Source: Maricaulis sp. (GTDB lineage: Bacteria; Pseudomonadota; Alphaproteobacteria; Caulobacterales; Maricaulaceae). Taken from it: DNA of 64,000 nt. The position numbers were made by a program, and so were the translations under genes. The notes under the pieces were generated by a model. That model made no database searches. It worked only from the letters and a program-made list of their open reading frames with translations, and was not told the origin of the DNA. Position 1 is the first letter of the stretch. Each line of letters begins with the position of its first letter. The stretch lies in NCBI RefSeq assembly GCF_030149235.1, contig NZ_JASBRW010000085.1, positions 1 to 64,000 of the forward strand, read 5' to 3'. This document shows, in pieces, positions 31,523 through 39,633 of this stretch.

Positions 31523-33133
31523 TTAGCTCACTTCCGGGGGCTGTTTCTGCGCCATGACATGGCCAGCGAAACCGGCCCCGGCTTCGGTGTAGATGTTGAA
31601 CACGGTGGCCGCACCGGCCTGTTCCAGGGCCTCGACCTCGTCCGGGAATTTGGCGATGGCCGCGATCGTCCCGGCGAAAGACGCCATTTTGAGCTGGCGG
31701 ACAACTGCGAGATTGGTCGTCACCTTGGGCATGGCGAGCAGAACCAGGTCGAGCTTGTGGGCCGCCTGGATCCGGTCCCAGAAATCGGCGTCGCTGGGGT
31801 CTCCGTGCAGCACATTGCGCCCCATTTCACATTGATTGCCCGTGGTGATCGGGTCGATGTCGATGCCGAGCACGCAATCTCCGTGAATTTCGCGCATCTT
31901 GTCATAGGCGCCAGTGCCGACACCGCCCATACCGATAATGGCGATGGTTGCTCCGCGCGTATCGAGGGATTGATCGTCCGCGACCAAGTCCTCGCGCTGC
32001 AGGCCTTTCCAGAAGTCCCGGTGCCGCGTGTAGATGCGGTGGGCGAACATGTTCAGCCCCGCCGCCATGGCGAAGGACAGCGCCGAGGCAATGGCGATGA
32101 CGATCAGCCATTGCGTGCTGATCCAGCCATTGCTGACCCCGATCGCCGCAACGATGAGGCCGAATTCGCTGTAGGTCGTCAGATTGAGCGAGGCGAGCAG
32201 GCCGGTGCGGGCGCGCAGTTTGAAACGCGTCAGGAGGTAGAAGAAAAGAGCCGATTTGAGCAGGACGGCGGGAGCCAGCAGGGCGCCGACCGTCAGGGTT
32301 TCCAGAGTTGGCTGGCCCGCGAGGCCGATCGACAGAAAGAAGCCCAGAAGGAAAAGGTCCTTGAAGCTGAGCATGGTCTTGGCCAGCTCGTCAGCCTTGG
32401 GGTGGTTGGCGATCAGGATTCCCAGCACGAGAGCCCCGAGATCGCCCTTCATCTCCACCAGTTCAAACAATTCCGCCCCGCCCATGGCCAGCAGGAAGCC
32501 GTAAAGTACAAGCAGCTCGCCATGGCCGACGCGCTCAAGGAGGCGGTGGAGGACAGGGCGCAGCGGTATCAGCAGCACGATGAAGACAGCCCAGACGGAC
32601 GGCAGGGCACCCGTCGACACGGCGAGGAAGACGACGGCGGCAATGTCCTGCATGACGAGAATGCCGATGGCGATCCGGCCGTGCATGGAGGTCATCTCGC
32701 CGCGCTCTTCCAGGGCTTTGACGACGAAGACCGTGCTGGAAAAACTGAGCGCAAAGGCGATCAGGAAGGCTTGCGGCAGATCGAGGTCGGTCAGGAACGG
32801 GATGCCGGCCAGGGCTAGCCCGTAAATGACAAAGCCGAAGACCACGACGATGGTCGCCGTGTGCAAGGTGGTGACACCCCAGACCTGGGGGCGCGCCAGG
32901 GTGCGCAGATTGAGCTTCAGCCCGACCGTGAACAAGAGGAGTGTGATGCCCAGGTCAGAGAGCTTTTCCAGCATCTCCCCGCTGGCAATGCCGTACGCAT
33001 TGAGCAGGAAACCTGTGGCCAGGAAGCCGACCAGGGGCGGCAGGCCGGCAAAGCGGGCCAGCAGGCCGAGCACAAAGGCAATGAAAATCCAGACGACATC
33101 ACCCAGGGCGATCGCGATCCATTGGAAATCCAT
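31523..33133 (-). CDS. CPA2-family monovalent cation:proton antiporter with NAD-binding (RCK/TrkA-N) domain
   Basis: A 536-residue protein. The first ~380 residues hold about 12-13 membrane segments of the Kef/CPA2 type (LPPLVGFLATGFLLNAYG, LSDLGITLLLFTVGLKLNLR, ALSFSSTVFVVKALEERGE). The C-terminal ~150 form a Rossmann RCK domain (GATIAIIGMGGVGTGAYDKM), which gates K+ efflux in relatives. Probable role: K+/H+ exchange in pH or electrophile stress. It is a single gene, divergent from the GH16 gene. The 230-base intergenic region (33134-33363) shows no motif I can defend. Confidence 0.87.
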   Translation of the reverse strand: MDFQWIAIALGDVVWIFIAFVLGLLARFAGLPPLVGFLATGFLLNAYGIASGEMLEKLSDLGITLLLFTVGLKLNLRTLARPQVWGVTTLHTATIVVVFGFVIYGLALAGIPFLTDLDLPQAFLIAFALSFSSTVFVVKALEERGEMTSMHGRIAIGILVMQDIAAVVFLAVSTGALPSVWAVFIVLLIPLRPVLHRLLERVGHGELLVLYGFLLAMGGAELFELVEMKGDLGALVLGILIANHPKADELAKTMLSFKDLFLLGFFLSIGLAGQPTLETLTVGALLAPAVLLKSALFFYLLTRFKLRARTGLLASLNLTTYSEFGLIVAAIGVSNGWISTQWLIVIAIASALSFAMAAGLNMFAHRIYTRHRDFWKGLQREDLVADDQSLDTRGATIAIIGMGGVGTGAYDKMREIHGDCVLGIDIDPITTGNQCEMGRNVLHGDPSDADFWDRIQAAHKLDLVLLAMPKVTTNLAVVRQLKMASFAGTIAAIAKFPDEVEALEQAGAATVFNIYTEAGAGFAGHVMAQKQPPEVS

Positions 33134-33363
33134 AGTGGGCCCTTGCAGTTGAGCGAGTCGCGCAAGCCTAGACTCAGCGTGTGAAACAGGAAACTAGATC
33201 GAAGCGCCGCTTGAATGCCATGGCGCGTTATGTCGCTGTATGGCGAGGTAAAATCCAACGGCCTTGCCATCCGGGGGGCGGGCGACTTAGTTTCCCGGCA
33301 TCGCTTTTGGAGGCCGCCTATTCTGTTCCGGCCCGGTCCAGAAGCCTTGACGGAGTTCCTGAC

Positions 33364-34194
33364 ATGACTGCCCAGACCTCTCAGACGCCTGCCGCCAAAG
33401 ACCGGAGTGACAAGGTTGTCTTTCTGGATGAGTTCAATGCCCCGTCGCTCGACCGGAGCAAGTGGAATGTTGAAGGGCCGGCCTTCTGGGTGAACAAGGA
33501 AGAGCAGGCCTATATCGACAGTGAGGAGACCATCCGGCTCTTGCCTGCCGGTTCCGTCGAGGGGGCGACCGGAGGCGTGCTGGAATTGCGCGCGCTGCAC
33601 CGTGCGGGCTTCAAGACGCCCACCGGGCGCGTGGCGGATTATGTGTCCGGCCGCATCGATACGCGCGACAAGTTTGATTTCACCCATGGCCGGGCCGCGG
33701 CCCGGGTCCGCATGCCGGCGCTGGAAGGTGTATGGCCGGCCTTCTGGCTGCTGGGCAATGGCGAATGGCCCGAGACCGGTGAGATCGATATTCTCGAATA
33801 TGTCGGAGAGAAGGACTGGACTGGCGTCGCCCTGCACGGGCCGGGCTATTCCGGTGATACGCCGCTGGTGAACAAGTATTTCTTCCCGCCGGAAACCGAC
33901 GCGACCGATTGGCATGTCTATGCCGTTGAATGGGACGAGGAGAAAGTTCTGTTCACGATTGACGACCGGGTCATCTACCGGGTCACGCGGCCCATGGTCG
34001 AGGTTTACGGGGAGTGGAAGTTCGACACCCCCAAACACATGATCCTCAATCTCGCGATCGGTGGGGAATATCCGCGCAAGACCAATGGCATCGACGTGCC
34101 AGGCTATGGCCTGCCGCCGGCCGCGGCCGAGCTGATCCAGCGCGAGGGCGTCGGAATCCAGATCGACTGGGTCAAGGTTACGCAGTCCGGCTGA
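33364..34194 (+). CDS. GH16-family glycoside hydrolase without signal peptide
   Basis: About 276 residues, one GH16 jelly-roll domain. The catalytic motif is intact: ETGEIDILEYVG (ExDxxE, nucleophile and acid/base Glu). FLDEFNAPSLDRSKWN, RVRMPALEGVWPAFWLLG and HMILNLAIGGEYP are further GH16 landmarks; laminarinase-like beta-glucan activity is the default guess. ATG 33364 follows ACGGAG. The N-terminus (MTAQTSQTPAAKDRSDKVV) has no export signal, and the in-frame upstream stretch from 33181 does not supply one, so the enzyme appears cytoplasmic, which is odd for GH16. Confidence 0.85.
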   Translation: MTAQTSQTPAAKDRSDKVVFLDEFNAPSLDRSKWNVEGPAFWVNKEEQAYIDSEETIRLLPAGSVEGATGGVLELRALHRAGFKTPTGRVADYVSGRIDTRDKFDFTHGRAAARVRMPALEGVWPAFWLLGNGEWPETGEIDILEYVGEKDWTGVALHGPGYSGDTPLVNKYFFPPETDATDWHVYAVEWDEEKVLFTIDDRVIYRVTRPMVEVYGEWKFDTPKHMILNLAIGGEYPRKTNGIDVPGYGLPPAAAELIQREGVGIQIDWVKVTQSG

Positions 34195-34261
34195 CCCCGA
34201 ATTTTGCCCCGTCGCCAGGCTGCGCTAGATAGGCGGGATAAACAAAGCCGGGGAAATCATC

Positions 34262-35308
34262 ATGCCGAATGTCAGCGCCTACGCGGCCACGTCTGAAACC
34301 AGCGCTCTGGCGCCGATGGCCATCGACCGCCGTGACCCGCGGCCGAATGATGTTGCCATCGACATCGAGTATTGCGGCGTCTGCCATTCCGACCTGCATG
34401 CGGCGCGCAATGACTGGGGCGGCACGACCTACCCCATTGTCCCGGGACACGAGATCATCGGCCGGGTCCGGACGGTCGGGGCCGAGGTGACCGGATTCAA
34501 GCCCGGCGACCGGGTTGGCGTGGGTTGCATGGTCGACAGCTGTAAATCCTGTGCGCCGTGCGATCAGGGGCTCGAGCAGTATTGCGAGAACGGCATGACG
34601 GGGACCTATGACAAGGTCCTGCCCGACGGGTCTGTGACCTATGGCGGGTATTCGCGCCATATCGTCGTGCGTGAGGATTTCGTGCTGCGGATTCCCGAGG
34701 GCATGGACCCGGCCGCCGCCGCACCGCTGCTCTGTGCCGGCATCACCACCTATTCCCCGCTGCGCCACTGGAAGGTCGGGCCGGGCCAGAAGGTTGGCAT
34801 TGTCGGTCTGGGCGGTCTGGGCCATATGGGCGTGAAGATCGCGGCTGCCATGGGCGCCGAGGTGACCTTGTTCACGACCTCGCCGGGCAAGGCCGATGAT
34901 GCCCGCCGGCTCGGCGCCAGCCGCGTCGTGATGTCCAAGGATCGCGCCCAGATGAAGGCGGTTCGCGGCGAGTTCGACTTCATCCTCAACACCGTCGCGG
35001 CGCCGCACAAGCTCGACCCCTATCTCAACGCGCTTACGCTTGAAGGCACGATGGTCATGGTCGGCCTGCCCGACGAGCCGCACCCGTCACCGGGCATGGC
35101 CCCCTTGATCATGAAGCGGCGCTCGCTCGCCGGCTCGCTCATCGGCGGTATCGCGGAAACCCAGGAAATGCTCGATTTCTGCGCCGAGCACGGCATCGCC
35201 TCGGATATCGAGATGATTGCCATGGCCGATATCAACACGGCTTATGAGCGCATGCTGAAAAGCGACGTGAAATACCGTTTCGTGATCGACATGGCGACGT
35301 TGGCCTAG
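34262..35308 (+). CDS. Zinc-dependent NAD(P) alcohol dehydrogenase, cinnamyl-alcohol-dehydrogenase type
   Basis: A 348-residue medium-chain dehydrogenase. Catalytic zinc ligands lie in YCGVCHSDLH and PGHEIIGRV; the structural zinc Cys cluster is CKSCAPCDQGLEQYC; the cofactor loop is GLGGLGHMGVKIAAAMG. The length and DSCKSC...EQYCENGMTGTY pattern fit the broad-specificity aldehyde reductases of the YahK/AdhC-like group, which use NADPH to reduce aldehydes. It sits 67 bases after the GH16 gene on the same strand and ends before a GC-rich hairpin. No pathway link is obvious. Confidence 0.9.
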   Translation: MPNVSAYAATSETSALAPMAIDRRDPRPNDVAIDIEYCGVCHSDLHAARNDWGGTTYPIVPGHEIIGRVRTVGAEVTGFKPGDRVGVGCMVDSCKSCAPCDQGLEQYCENGMTGTYDKVLPDGSVTYGGYSRHIVVREDFVLRIPEGMDPAAAAPLLCAGITTYSPLRHWKVGPGQKVGIVGLGGLGHMGVKIAAAMGAEVTLFTTSPGKADDARRLGASRVVMSKDRAQMKAVRGEFDFILNTVAAPHKLDPYLNALTLEGTMVMVGLPDEPHPSPGMAPLIMKRRSLAGSLIGGIAETQEMLDFCAEHGIASDIEMIAMADINTAYERMLKSDVKYRFVIDMATLA

Positions 35309-35350
35309 GCGCGTCGCAGGCGTTTGAAATCCATACATCGCTGAGGCGTG

Positions 35351-35377
35351 GCCGGGGCCCTGCGTCGCGGCCCCGGC
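35351..35377 (+). terminator. GC-rich hairpin between convergent genes
   Basis: A 9-bp perfect stem, GCCGGGGCC (35351-35359) with GGCCCCGGC (35369-35377), followed by GTCTTGTCC. It lies between the alcohol dehydrogenase stop and the stop of the convergent secreted-protein gene, so it can serve both directions, although the T-tract is poor. Confidence 0.55.
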
Positions 35378-35394
35378 GTCTTGTCCGCTTTCCG

Positions 35395-35901
35395 TTATTG
35401 CGCGGCCATCTGGTCGAACCAGCCGCGATACATCGGAGCGATGGCCTGGCCGTAATAGAGAAATTCCGGAATATCCCGGCGCAGGACGACGTTGTGGTCG
35501 GCAAACGCCACGAAACCCGGCGTGTCGTGCGACGGGGTGCCGTATTGTGCGCGCAGGGCGGCGAGATGGGTGCTTTCTTCTGATGCGTCCGTGAGGATCC
35601 AGATGAAGGCGAGGCTGTCGTCGGCAAAGACGAATTCGGCCAGACGTCCGCGTCCGGCATGGTCAAAGCCCTGGCAGTCGACCTGGGTGTGGCTGTCCTG
35701 GGCAATCGGCAGCTCGGCCGGGTCGAGTTGGCGCACTTGGTAGGTCTCGCAAAGCTGGTCGAACGTGCCGGTGAGCGCAGCCGGCGATGCACCGAACTCG
35801 ATGGCGGCCGGCAGGTCGAGCGGGCTGGCGGCGGCTGCCGGGCTTGCGGTCAGGGCCAGGGCGGTCAGGGCGAGGGCGGAGAAACCGGGGAGGGAAGACA
35901 T
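35395..35901 (-). CDS. Small secreted protein of unknown function
   Basis: About 168 residues: signal peptide (MSSLPGFSALALTALALTASPAAAASP), then a ~140-residue domain with two cysteines (TFDQLCETYQV and VDCQGFDH) spaced so that a disulfide is plausible. I recognise no family. The pattern resembles small periplasmic proteins that compare a predicted with an observed quantity (FVFADDSLAFIWILTD). The ATG at 35901 has AAGGA upstream and gives a clean signal peptide; ATG 35928 is the alternative. An 18-bp palindrome lies about 85 bases upstream of the start. Confidence 0.65.
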   Translation of the reverse strand: MSSLPGFSALALTALALTASPAAAASPLDLPAAIEFGASPAALTGTFDQLCETYQVRQLDPAELPIAQDSHTQVDCQGFDHAGRGRLAEFVFADDSLAFIWILTDASEESTHLAALRAQYGTPSHDTPGFVAFADHNVVLRRDIPEFLYYGQAIAPMYRGWFDQMAAQ

Positions 35902-35959
35902 TATCGGGTCCTTGTCATGGTTGAACATGACCCCATCGTTACGGCCCCGCTTCGCTCGC

Positions 35960-36004
35960 GTCGTCCGGAAGCATGATTGAGGACGACCCGAAACATGTTT
36001 CGGG
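35960..36004. promoter_or_regulatory. Perfect 18-bp palindrome with adjacent inverted repeat upstream of the secreted-protein gene
   Basis: CCCGAAACATGTTTCGGG occupies 35987-36004 and is fully symmetric. Next to it GTCGTCC (35960-35966) pairs with GGACGAC (35981-35987). It lies between the AraC-type gene's stop and the secreted-protein gene's start, on the upstream side of the latter. It is either an operator or, as RNA, a terminator for the AraC-type gene; there is no T-run, which favours an operator. Confidence 0.45.
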
Positions 36005-36038
36005 ACGCATTTTCCGGTTTTGGGGCTTGGTCGGCCTG

Positions 36039-37217
36039 TCAGGACGCCTGTTTCTTGCGGGTCCGGTATTGCGACGGTGTCATGTCCAGGCTGGCCTTGA
36101 ACGCCTTGTTGAAGGTGACACGGTTGGAAAAGCCACTCTCGATCGCGATGCGCTCGAGCGGGAAATGCTGGCCCGGGGCATCGATCATGTCGATCGCGTG
36201 CTGGACGCGATGAGCATTCACCAGCTTGTAGAAATTCGAACCCATATACTGGTTGATGACCTGCGATACCGTGTGAGACTTCATGCCGATATTCGCAGCC
36301 AGCTTGGTCAGGGTCAGGCGCTCGTCGAGATAGTCCTGGTGTTCGCGAAGCCGGGTCTCGATCAGCTCGGCGATCTCCTGCGATGCGCTCTCCGGCAGGG
36401 CGGAATGCAGGTATTTTATCTTGGCGTCCTGTGCCGCCGGCGCGGTCTGCGGTGTCTCGGCGAGGGAGCGTTCTTCCGGCGTGAGCAGGAAGTCGGCATC
36501 CTGCATGCCGCGATATCCCATGGTCAGGATGATCGCCGCCATGAACAAAAGCCAGGCACTACTCACATGCGACAGCGTGCCCACGCCGAACCCCTGCTGG
36601 GCCAGGAAGAGCCCCACCCACACCGCTTCCAGCGCCAGGAGCGAGATCGCCAGAAACCGCATCTGGGCGAGCAGGGTGCGGCTGTCATCGGCCCGCAGCG
36701 TGTCGATGCGGGCGGCGTAATTGCCCAGCATTCGCCAGGACAGGATGAGATAGGCGAGCAGGAAGAGCTTGATCGCCACCAGCTGGACAATGACCCCGGG
36801 CGGGAGCGCCTGTGTGGCCGGGCTCAGCACAGCCTCCCACATGGCGATCTTCGCGGCTGCGGGCTGGAAGACGTGACGGGCGTTATAGATCCAGATTGCA
36901 GCCGCCGGCAGCAATTGGACCGCCCAAAGCCAGGCCGGATAGGGCGCATGTCCCGTCATGCGCCGGACATAGGCGTAGAAGACCGGGCCGAGGATGAGCA
37001 CCATGCCGGGCAGGAGGTCGAGCAGGTGAGGTGCGCTCGGGTAGAAGCCCGAATGCAGCATGCCGCCCTCGAACAGCTTGTAGCCCATCAACCCGGTGAT
37101 CAGGGCGAGCAGCACGCCGGGACCGCGCCCGCGGGTCTTGTTCGCCAGGACCAGGGTGATCATGAGGGCATGGGTCGCGGCGGCGAAATAGAGCACGCCC
37201 AGGAGTGTCTCGTTCAC
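36039..37217 (-). CDS. Membrane-anchored AraC-family transcriptional regulator
   Basis: A 392-residue protein. The N-terminal ~240 residues contain about seven hydrophobic segments (LLGVLYFAAATHALMITLVL, VQLVAIKLFLLAYLILSW, SSAWLLFMAAIILTMGY). The C-terminal ~110 residues are an AraC/XylS DNA-binding domain with both helix-turn-helix units (LTKLAANIGMKSHTVSQVIN and LERIAIESGFSNRVTFNKAFK). Such one-component membrane regulators sense envelope or small-molecule signals and act directly on DNA. The start is GTG 37217. It is divergent from the secreted YD-repeat gene, its most likely target. Confidence 0.87.
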   Translation of the reverse strand: MNETLLGVLYFAAATHALMITLVLANKTRGRGPGVLLALITGLMGYKLFEGGMLHSGFYPSAPHLLDLLPGMVLILGPVFYAYVRRMTGHAPYPAWLWAVQLLPAAAIWIYNARHVFQPAAAKIAMWEAVLSPATQALPPGVIVQLVAIKLFLLAYLILSWRMLGNYAARIDTLRADDSRTLLAQMRFLAISLLALEAVWVGLFLAQQGFGVGTLSHVSSAWLLFMAAIILTMGYRGMQDADFLLTPEERSLAETPQTAPAAQDAKIKYLHSALPESASQEIAELIETRLREHQDYLDERLTLTKLAANIGMKSHTVSQVINQYMGSNFYKLVNAHRVQHAIDMIDAPGQHFPLERIAIESGFSNRVTFNKAFKASLDMTPSQYRTRKKQAS

Positions 37218-37426
37218 GGCCTTGATCCCATTGAGTGACGGAGAGCAGTTTGCTCCGCCAGCTTACGACAACCCTCACCCCGGCTGTAAAGCTCGGCGGA
37301 TGTTATCGCCGCGCCGAACCGGGCGCCGGCCCTCAAACGATAAGTTCGATCCAGCTTCTCTTCGCGCTGCTCATACCATGCAGGATGCGCTACGTGCCGC
37401 TCATTGATGTGGAGGATGTTGCAGCC

Positions 37427-38545
37427 ATGATCCGGATTTCGCTTGCCCTCGCCCTGCTTGCTTCGATCGGCGGGGCAGCCCATGCCGACCAGTACCGGCA
37501 TCTCATGTTTCGCGAAACGCCCTATGCGGCCTATCGCGGCATTCACCCCATCGATACGCAAACAGCCTCCGAGGCGGCTCATTACGCCTTCGAACATGAT
37601 GATCAGGGCCGGGTGAGCCGCATTGTCTACCAGGTCGGAAGCCAGCCGGTCTGGGACAATGGTGTCTGGGACAGTTTCATCTGGTTCGCACCGGATGTCC
37701 GCATCAGCTACGAGCAGGGACGCGAGGTCCACCGCTATTACAATACCCGGGGCGAACGCATCAGCGCGCATGGCAATGTCTATTCTGCCGTTTACACGCT
37801 CGACGCGGATGGCGAACGCACCTCGTTGGCCTTCTTTGGTGCCGAGGGTGAGCCGAGCGAAAGCGAGTGGGGTGTCCACCGCTATGACTGGCGCCCATCC
37901 GATGATGGTCACCTGTTCGAGCGCCGCTATGATCTGAACGGCGATATGATGCCGATGCGGCCCGAGCTCGAATTCTACGAGATCAAGCTGGAGTATGATG
38001 CCGATGGCAAGCTGGCCTTCATGCGCAATTACGGTCTCGACGGCGTGCCCACGAATAATGCATCAGGCGCCGGGATCGACCGGATTACCTACGACCTCGC
38101 GGGCAATTTCATCCGCTGGCAGGTCTATGACCGCGACGGCAATGCCGTAGAGGGCAATCGCCCCGGCGTGCATCTGGGCGAGCATCTCTACGATGCCCTT
38201 GGCAACAAGATCGGTCTGCGCGGTTTTGACCGCCACGGCAATGCACAGGTGTTTTCCTGGGGCAGCCTGATGACCCGGACCGCCTATGATGCGCGTGGAA
38301 ATCGCACCGCGTCCTGGACCCTTGCAGCCGATGGTAGTGAACAGCAGCGCGTCGGCTGGACCTATTCTGCGGACGGTACACGCGTAGAGACTATTCGCGG
38401 CCTCACCCCCGAGGGCGAGATGACCGCGCACCCGGGCCTCGGTGGCGCCGCCATGATCCGATTCAGTTACGGGGCGGACGGCGAGAGGAGCATAGAGCGC
38501 TTCAACGTCGATATGCCTGTCTTCACCCCGGATGCCGACCGCTAG
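37427..38545 (+). CDS. Secreted YD/RHS-repeat-like protein, function unknown
   Basis: About 372 residues: signal peptide (MIRISLALALLASIGGAAHA), then a series of degenerate YD (RHS-type) repeats of about 20-30 residues, seen as YDADGKLAFMR, YDLAGNFIRWQVYDRDGNAV, YDALGNKIGLRGFDRHGNA, YDARGNRTASWTL and YSADGTRVETIRG. No toxin domain or RHS core end is present, and the protein is far shorter than RHS toxins, so it is probably a free periplasmic or surface beta-structure. ATG 37427 has GGAGG eleven bases upstream. It is divergent from the membrane AraC regulator across a 209-base region with no operator I can defend. Confidence 0.75.
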   Translation: MIRISLALALLASIGGAAHADQYRHLMFRETPYAAYRGIHPIDTQTASEAAHYAFEHDDQGRVSRIVYQVGSQPVWDNGVWDSFIWFAPDVRISYEQGREVHRYYNTRGERISAHGNVYSAVYTLDADGERTSLAFFGAEGEPSESEWGVHRYDWRPSDDGHLFERRYDLNGDMMPMRPELEFYEIKLEYDADGKLAFMRNYGLDGVPTNNASGAGIDRITYDLAGNFIRWQVYDRDGNAVEGNRPGVHLGEHLYDALGNKIGLRGFDRHGNAQVFSWGSLMTRTAYDARGNRTASWTLAADGSEQQRVGWTYSADGTRVETIRGLTPEGEMTAHPGLGGAAMIRFSYGADGERSIERFNVDMPVFTPDADR

Positions 38546-38605
38546 AACCGCCCGTTCTTTCCAACTCACACCGCGCCGGCTGTGACAGGCGGGCAGGAGA
38601 AAATC

Positions 38606-39538
38606 ATGACCATCAAAGCAATCACCCAACGTCTTGCCGCCGCGGCGGCGGGGCTGGCGATGTTCTTCACGGGCGGCCTGTCCCTCGCCCAGGAGGACAT
38701 CGCCTCCACCCGCACGCTGACCGATATCGCCTATTTCGAGGGCGCTGGGGCGGACCCGCAGCGGCATGCGTTGAACCTCGTGCTCCCGGCGGACGGAGCG
38801 CCCCGAGCGACCATGTTGTGGATCCATGGGGGTGCCTGGGCCTCCGGCGGGCGTGAGCATGAGATGGGGCTGGCACAGGCCCTGGCTGAAGAGGGCATTG
38901 CCGTTGCCGTCATGTCCTACCGGCTCAGCCCGGGGCGCTGGATGTCGGAGAATCTGCCCGACACAGGCGTGCAGCATCCCGCGCATATCGAAGACGTGGC
39001 CCGGGCCTTTGCCTGGCTTTGGGACAATGCCGAGACGTACGGGCTCGACCGGGAGGCGCTGTTTGTCAGCGGTTTTTCCGCCGGGGGTCATCTGTCTGCC
39101 CTGCTGGCAACGGATGAAAGCTATCTTGTGGCGCACGGGCTAACACTGGATGCCATCGCCGGCTCTATCCCGGTCGCGGGTACGTATGACGTGCCGCACT
39201 ATTACGGGATGATCCGGGACGGAATGGGTGAAGACGCGGCACGTGACCATGTCATCGGCGTTTTCGGGCCGCGCGCCGGGCATGAGGCGGCTTCTCCGCT
39301 GACCTATCTCAATGCGCTGCAGGCGCCGATGCTGATCCTCTCGGAAGCCCAGACCGGGCTTTATACCGAGCATTTCCAGACCCTGGTCGAGGGGCATGCC
39401 GCGGCCGGTCTGATCAGCTATGCGCACTATCCCGACGACACGCACGCCTCGCTCTATTTCAACATGATCGATCCGGAGGAGGTTTCACCGGCGCGTGAGG
39501 TGATGATCGAGTTCATCGATGGGGTGCTCGCCCGGTAA
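38606..39538 (+). CDS. Exported alpha/beta hydrolase (carboxylesterase, BD-FAE-like)
   Basis: About 310 residues with an N-terminal signal peptide (MTIKAITQRLAAAAAGLAMFFTGGLSLAQ). Oxyanion motif WIHGGAWASGG, nucleophile elbow SGFSAGGH, and a C-terminal YPDDTHASLYF supplying the catalytic His. This pattern belongs to the esterase/lipase group acting on short-chain or plant-wall-derived esters. ATG 38606 has AGGAG nearby; an in-frame GTG at 38582 is rejected. It follows the YD-repeat gene by 60 bases on the same strand and may share its control. Confidence 0.85.
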   Translation: MTIKAITQRLAAAAAGLAMFFTGGLSLAQEDIASTRTLTDIAYFEGAGADPQRHALNLVLPADGAPRATMLWIHGGAWASGGREHEMGLAQALAEEGIAVAVMSYRLSPGRWMSENLPDTGVQHPAHIEDVARAFAWLWDNAETYGLDREALFVSGFSAGGHLSALLATDESYLVAHGLTLDAIAGSIPVAGTYDVPHYYGMIRDGMGEDAARDHVIGVFGPRAGHEAASPLTYLNALQAPMLILSEAQTGLYTEHFQTLVEGHAAAGLISYAHYPDDTHASLYFNMIDPEEVSPAREVMIEFIDGVLAR

Positions 39539-39633
39539 GCTGGAACAACCGCGTTTTCCTTGCAGGTATGAGAGGCTTGCCGACGGGCGTTCACACTCTA
39601 ATGTTTCCGGCTTGTCCAGTCGGGAGGAGTGAC

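Noticed and set aside
33181..33363. Upstream extension of the GH16 gene as an N-terminal domain or signal
   Set aside because: The translated stretch is basic and low in hydrophobics, has no signal peptide or ribosome site, and a good SD precedes ATG 33364.
37427..38545. Polymorphic RHS toxin
   Set aside because: The protein is only about 372 residues, has a signal peptide, lacks the RHS core motif and any C-terminal toxin, and no immunity gene follows.
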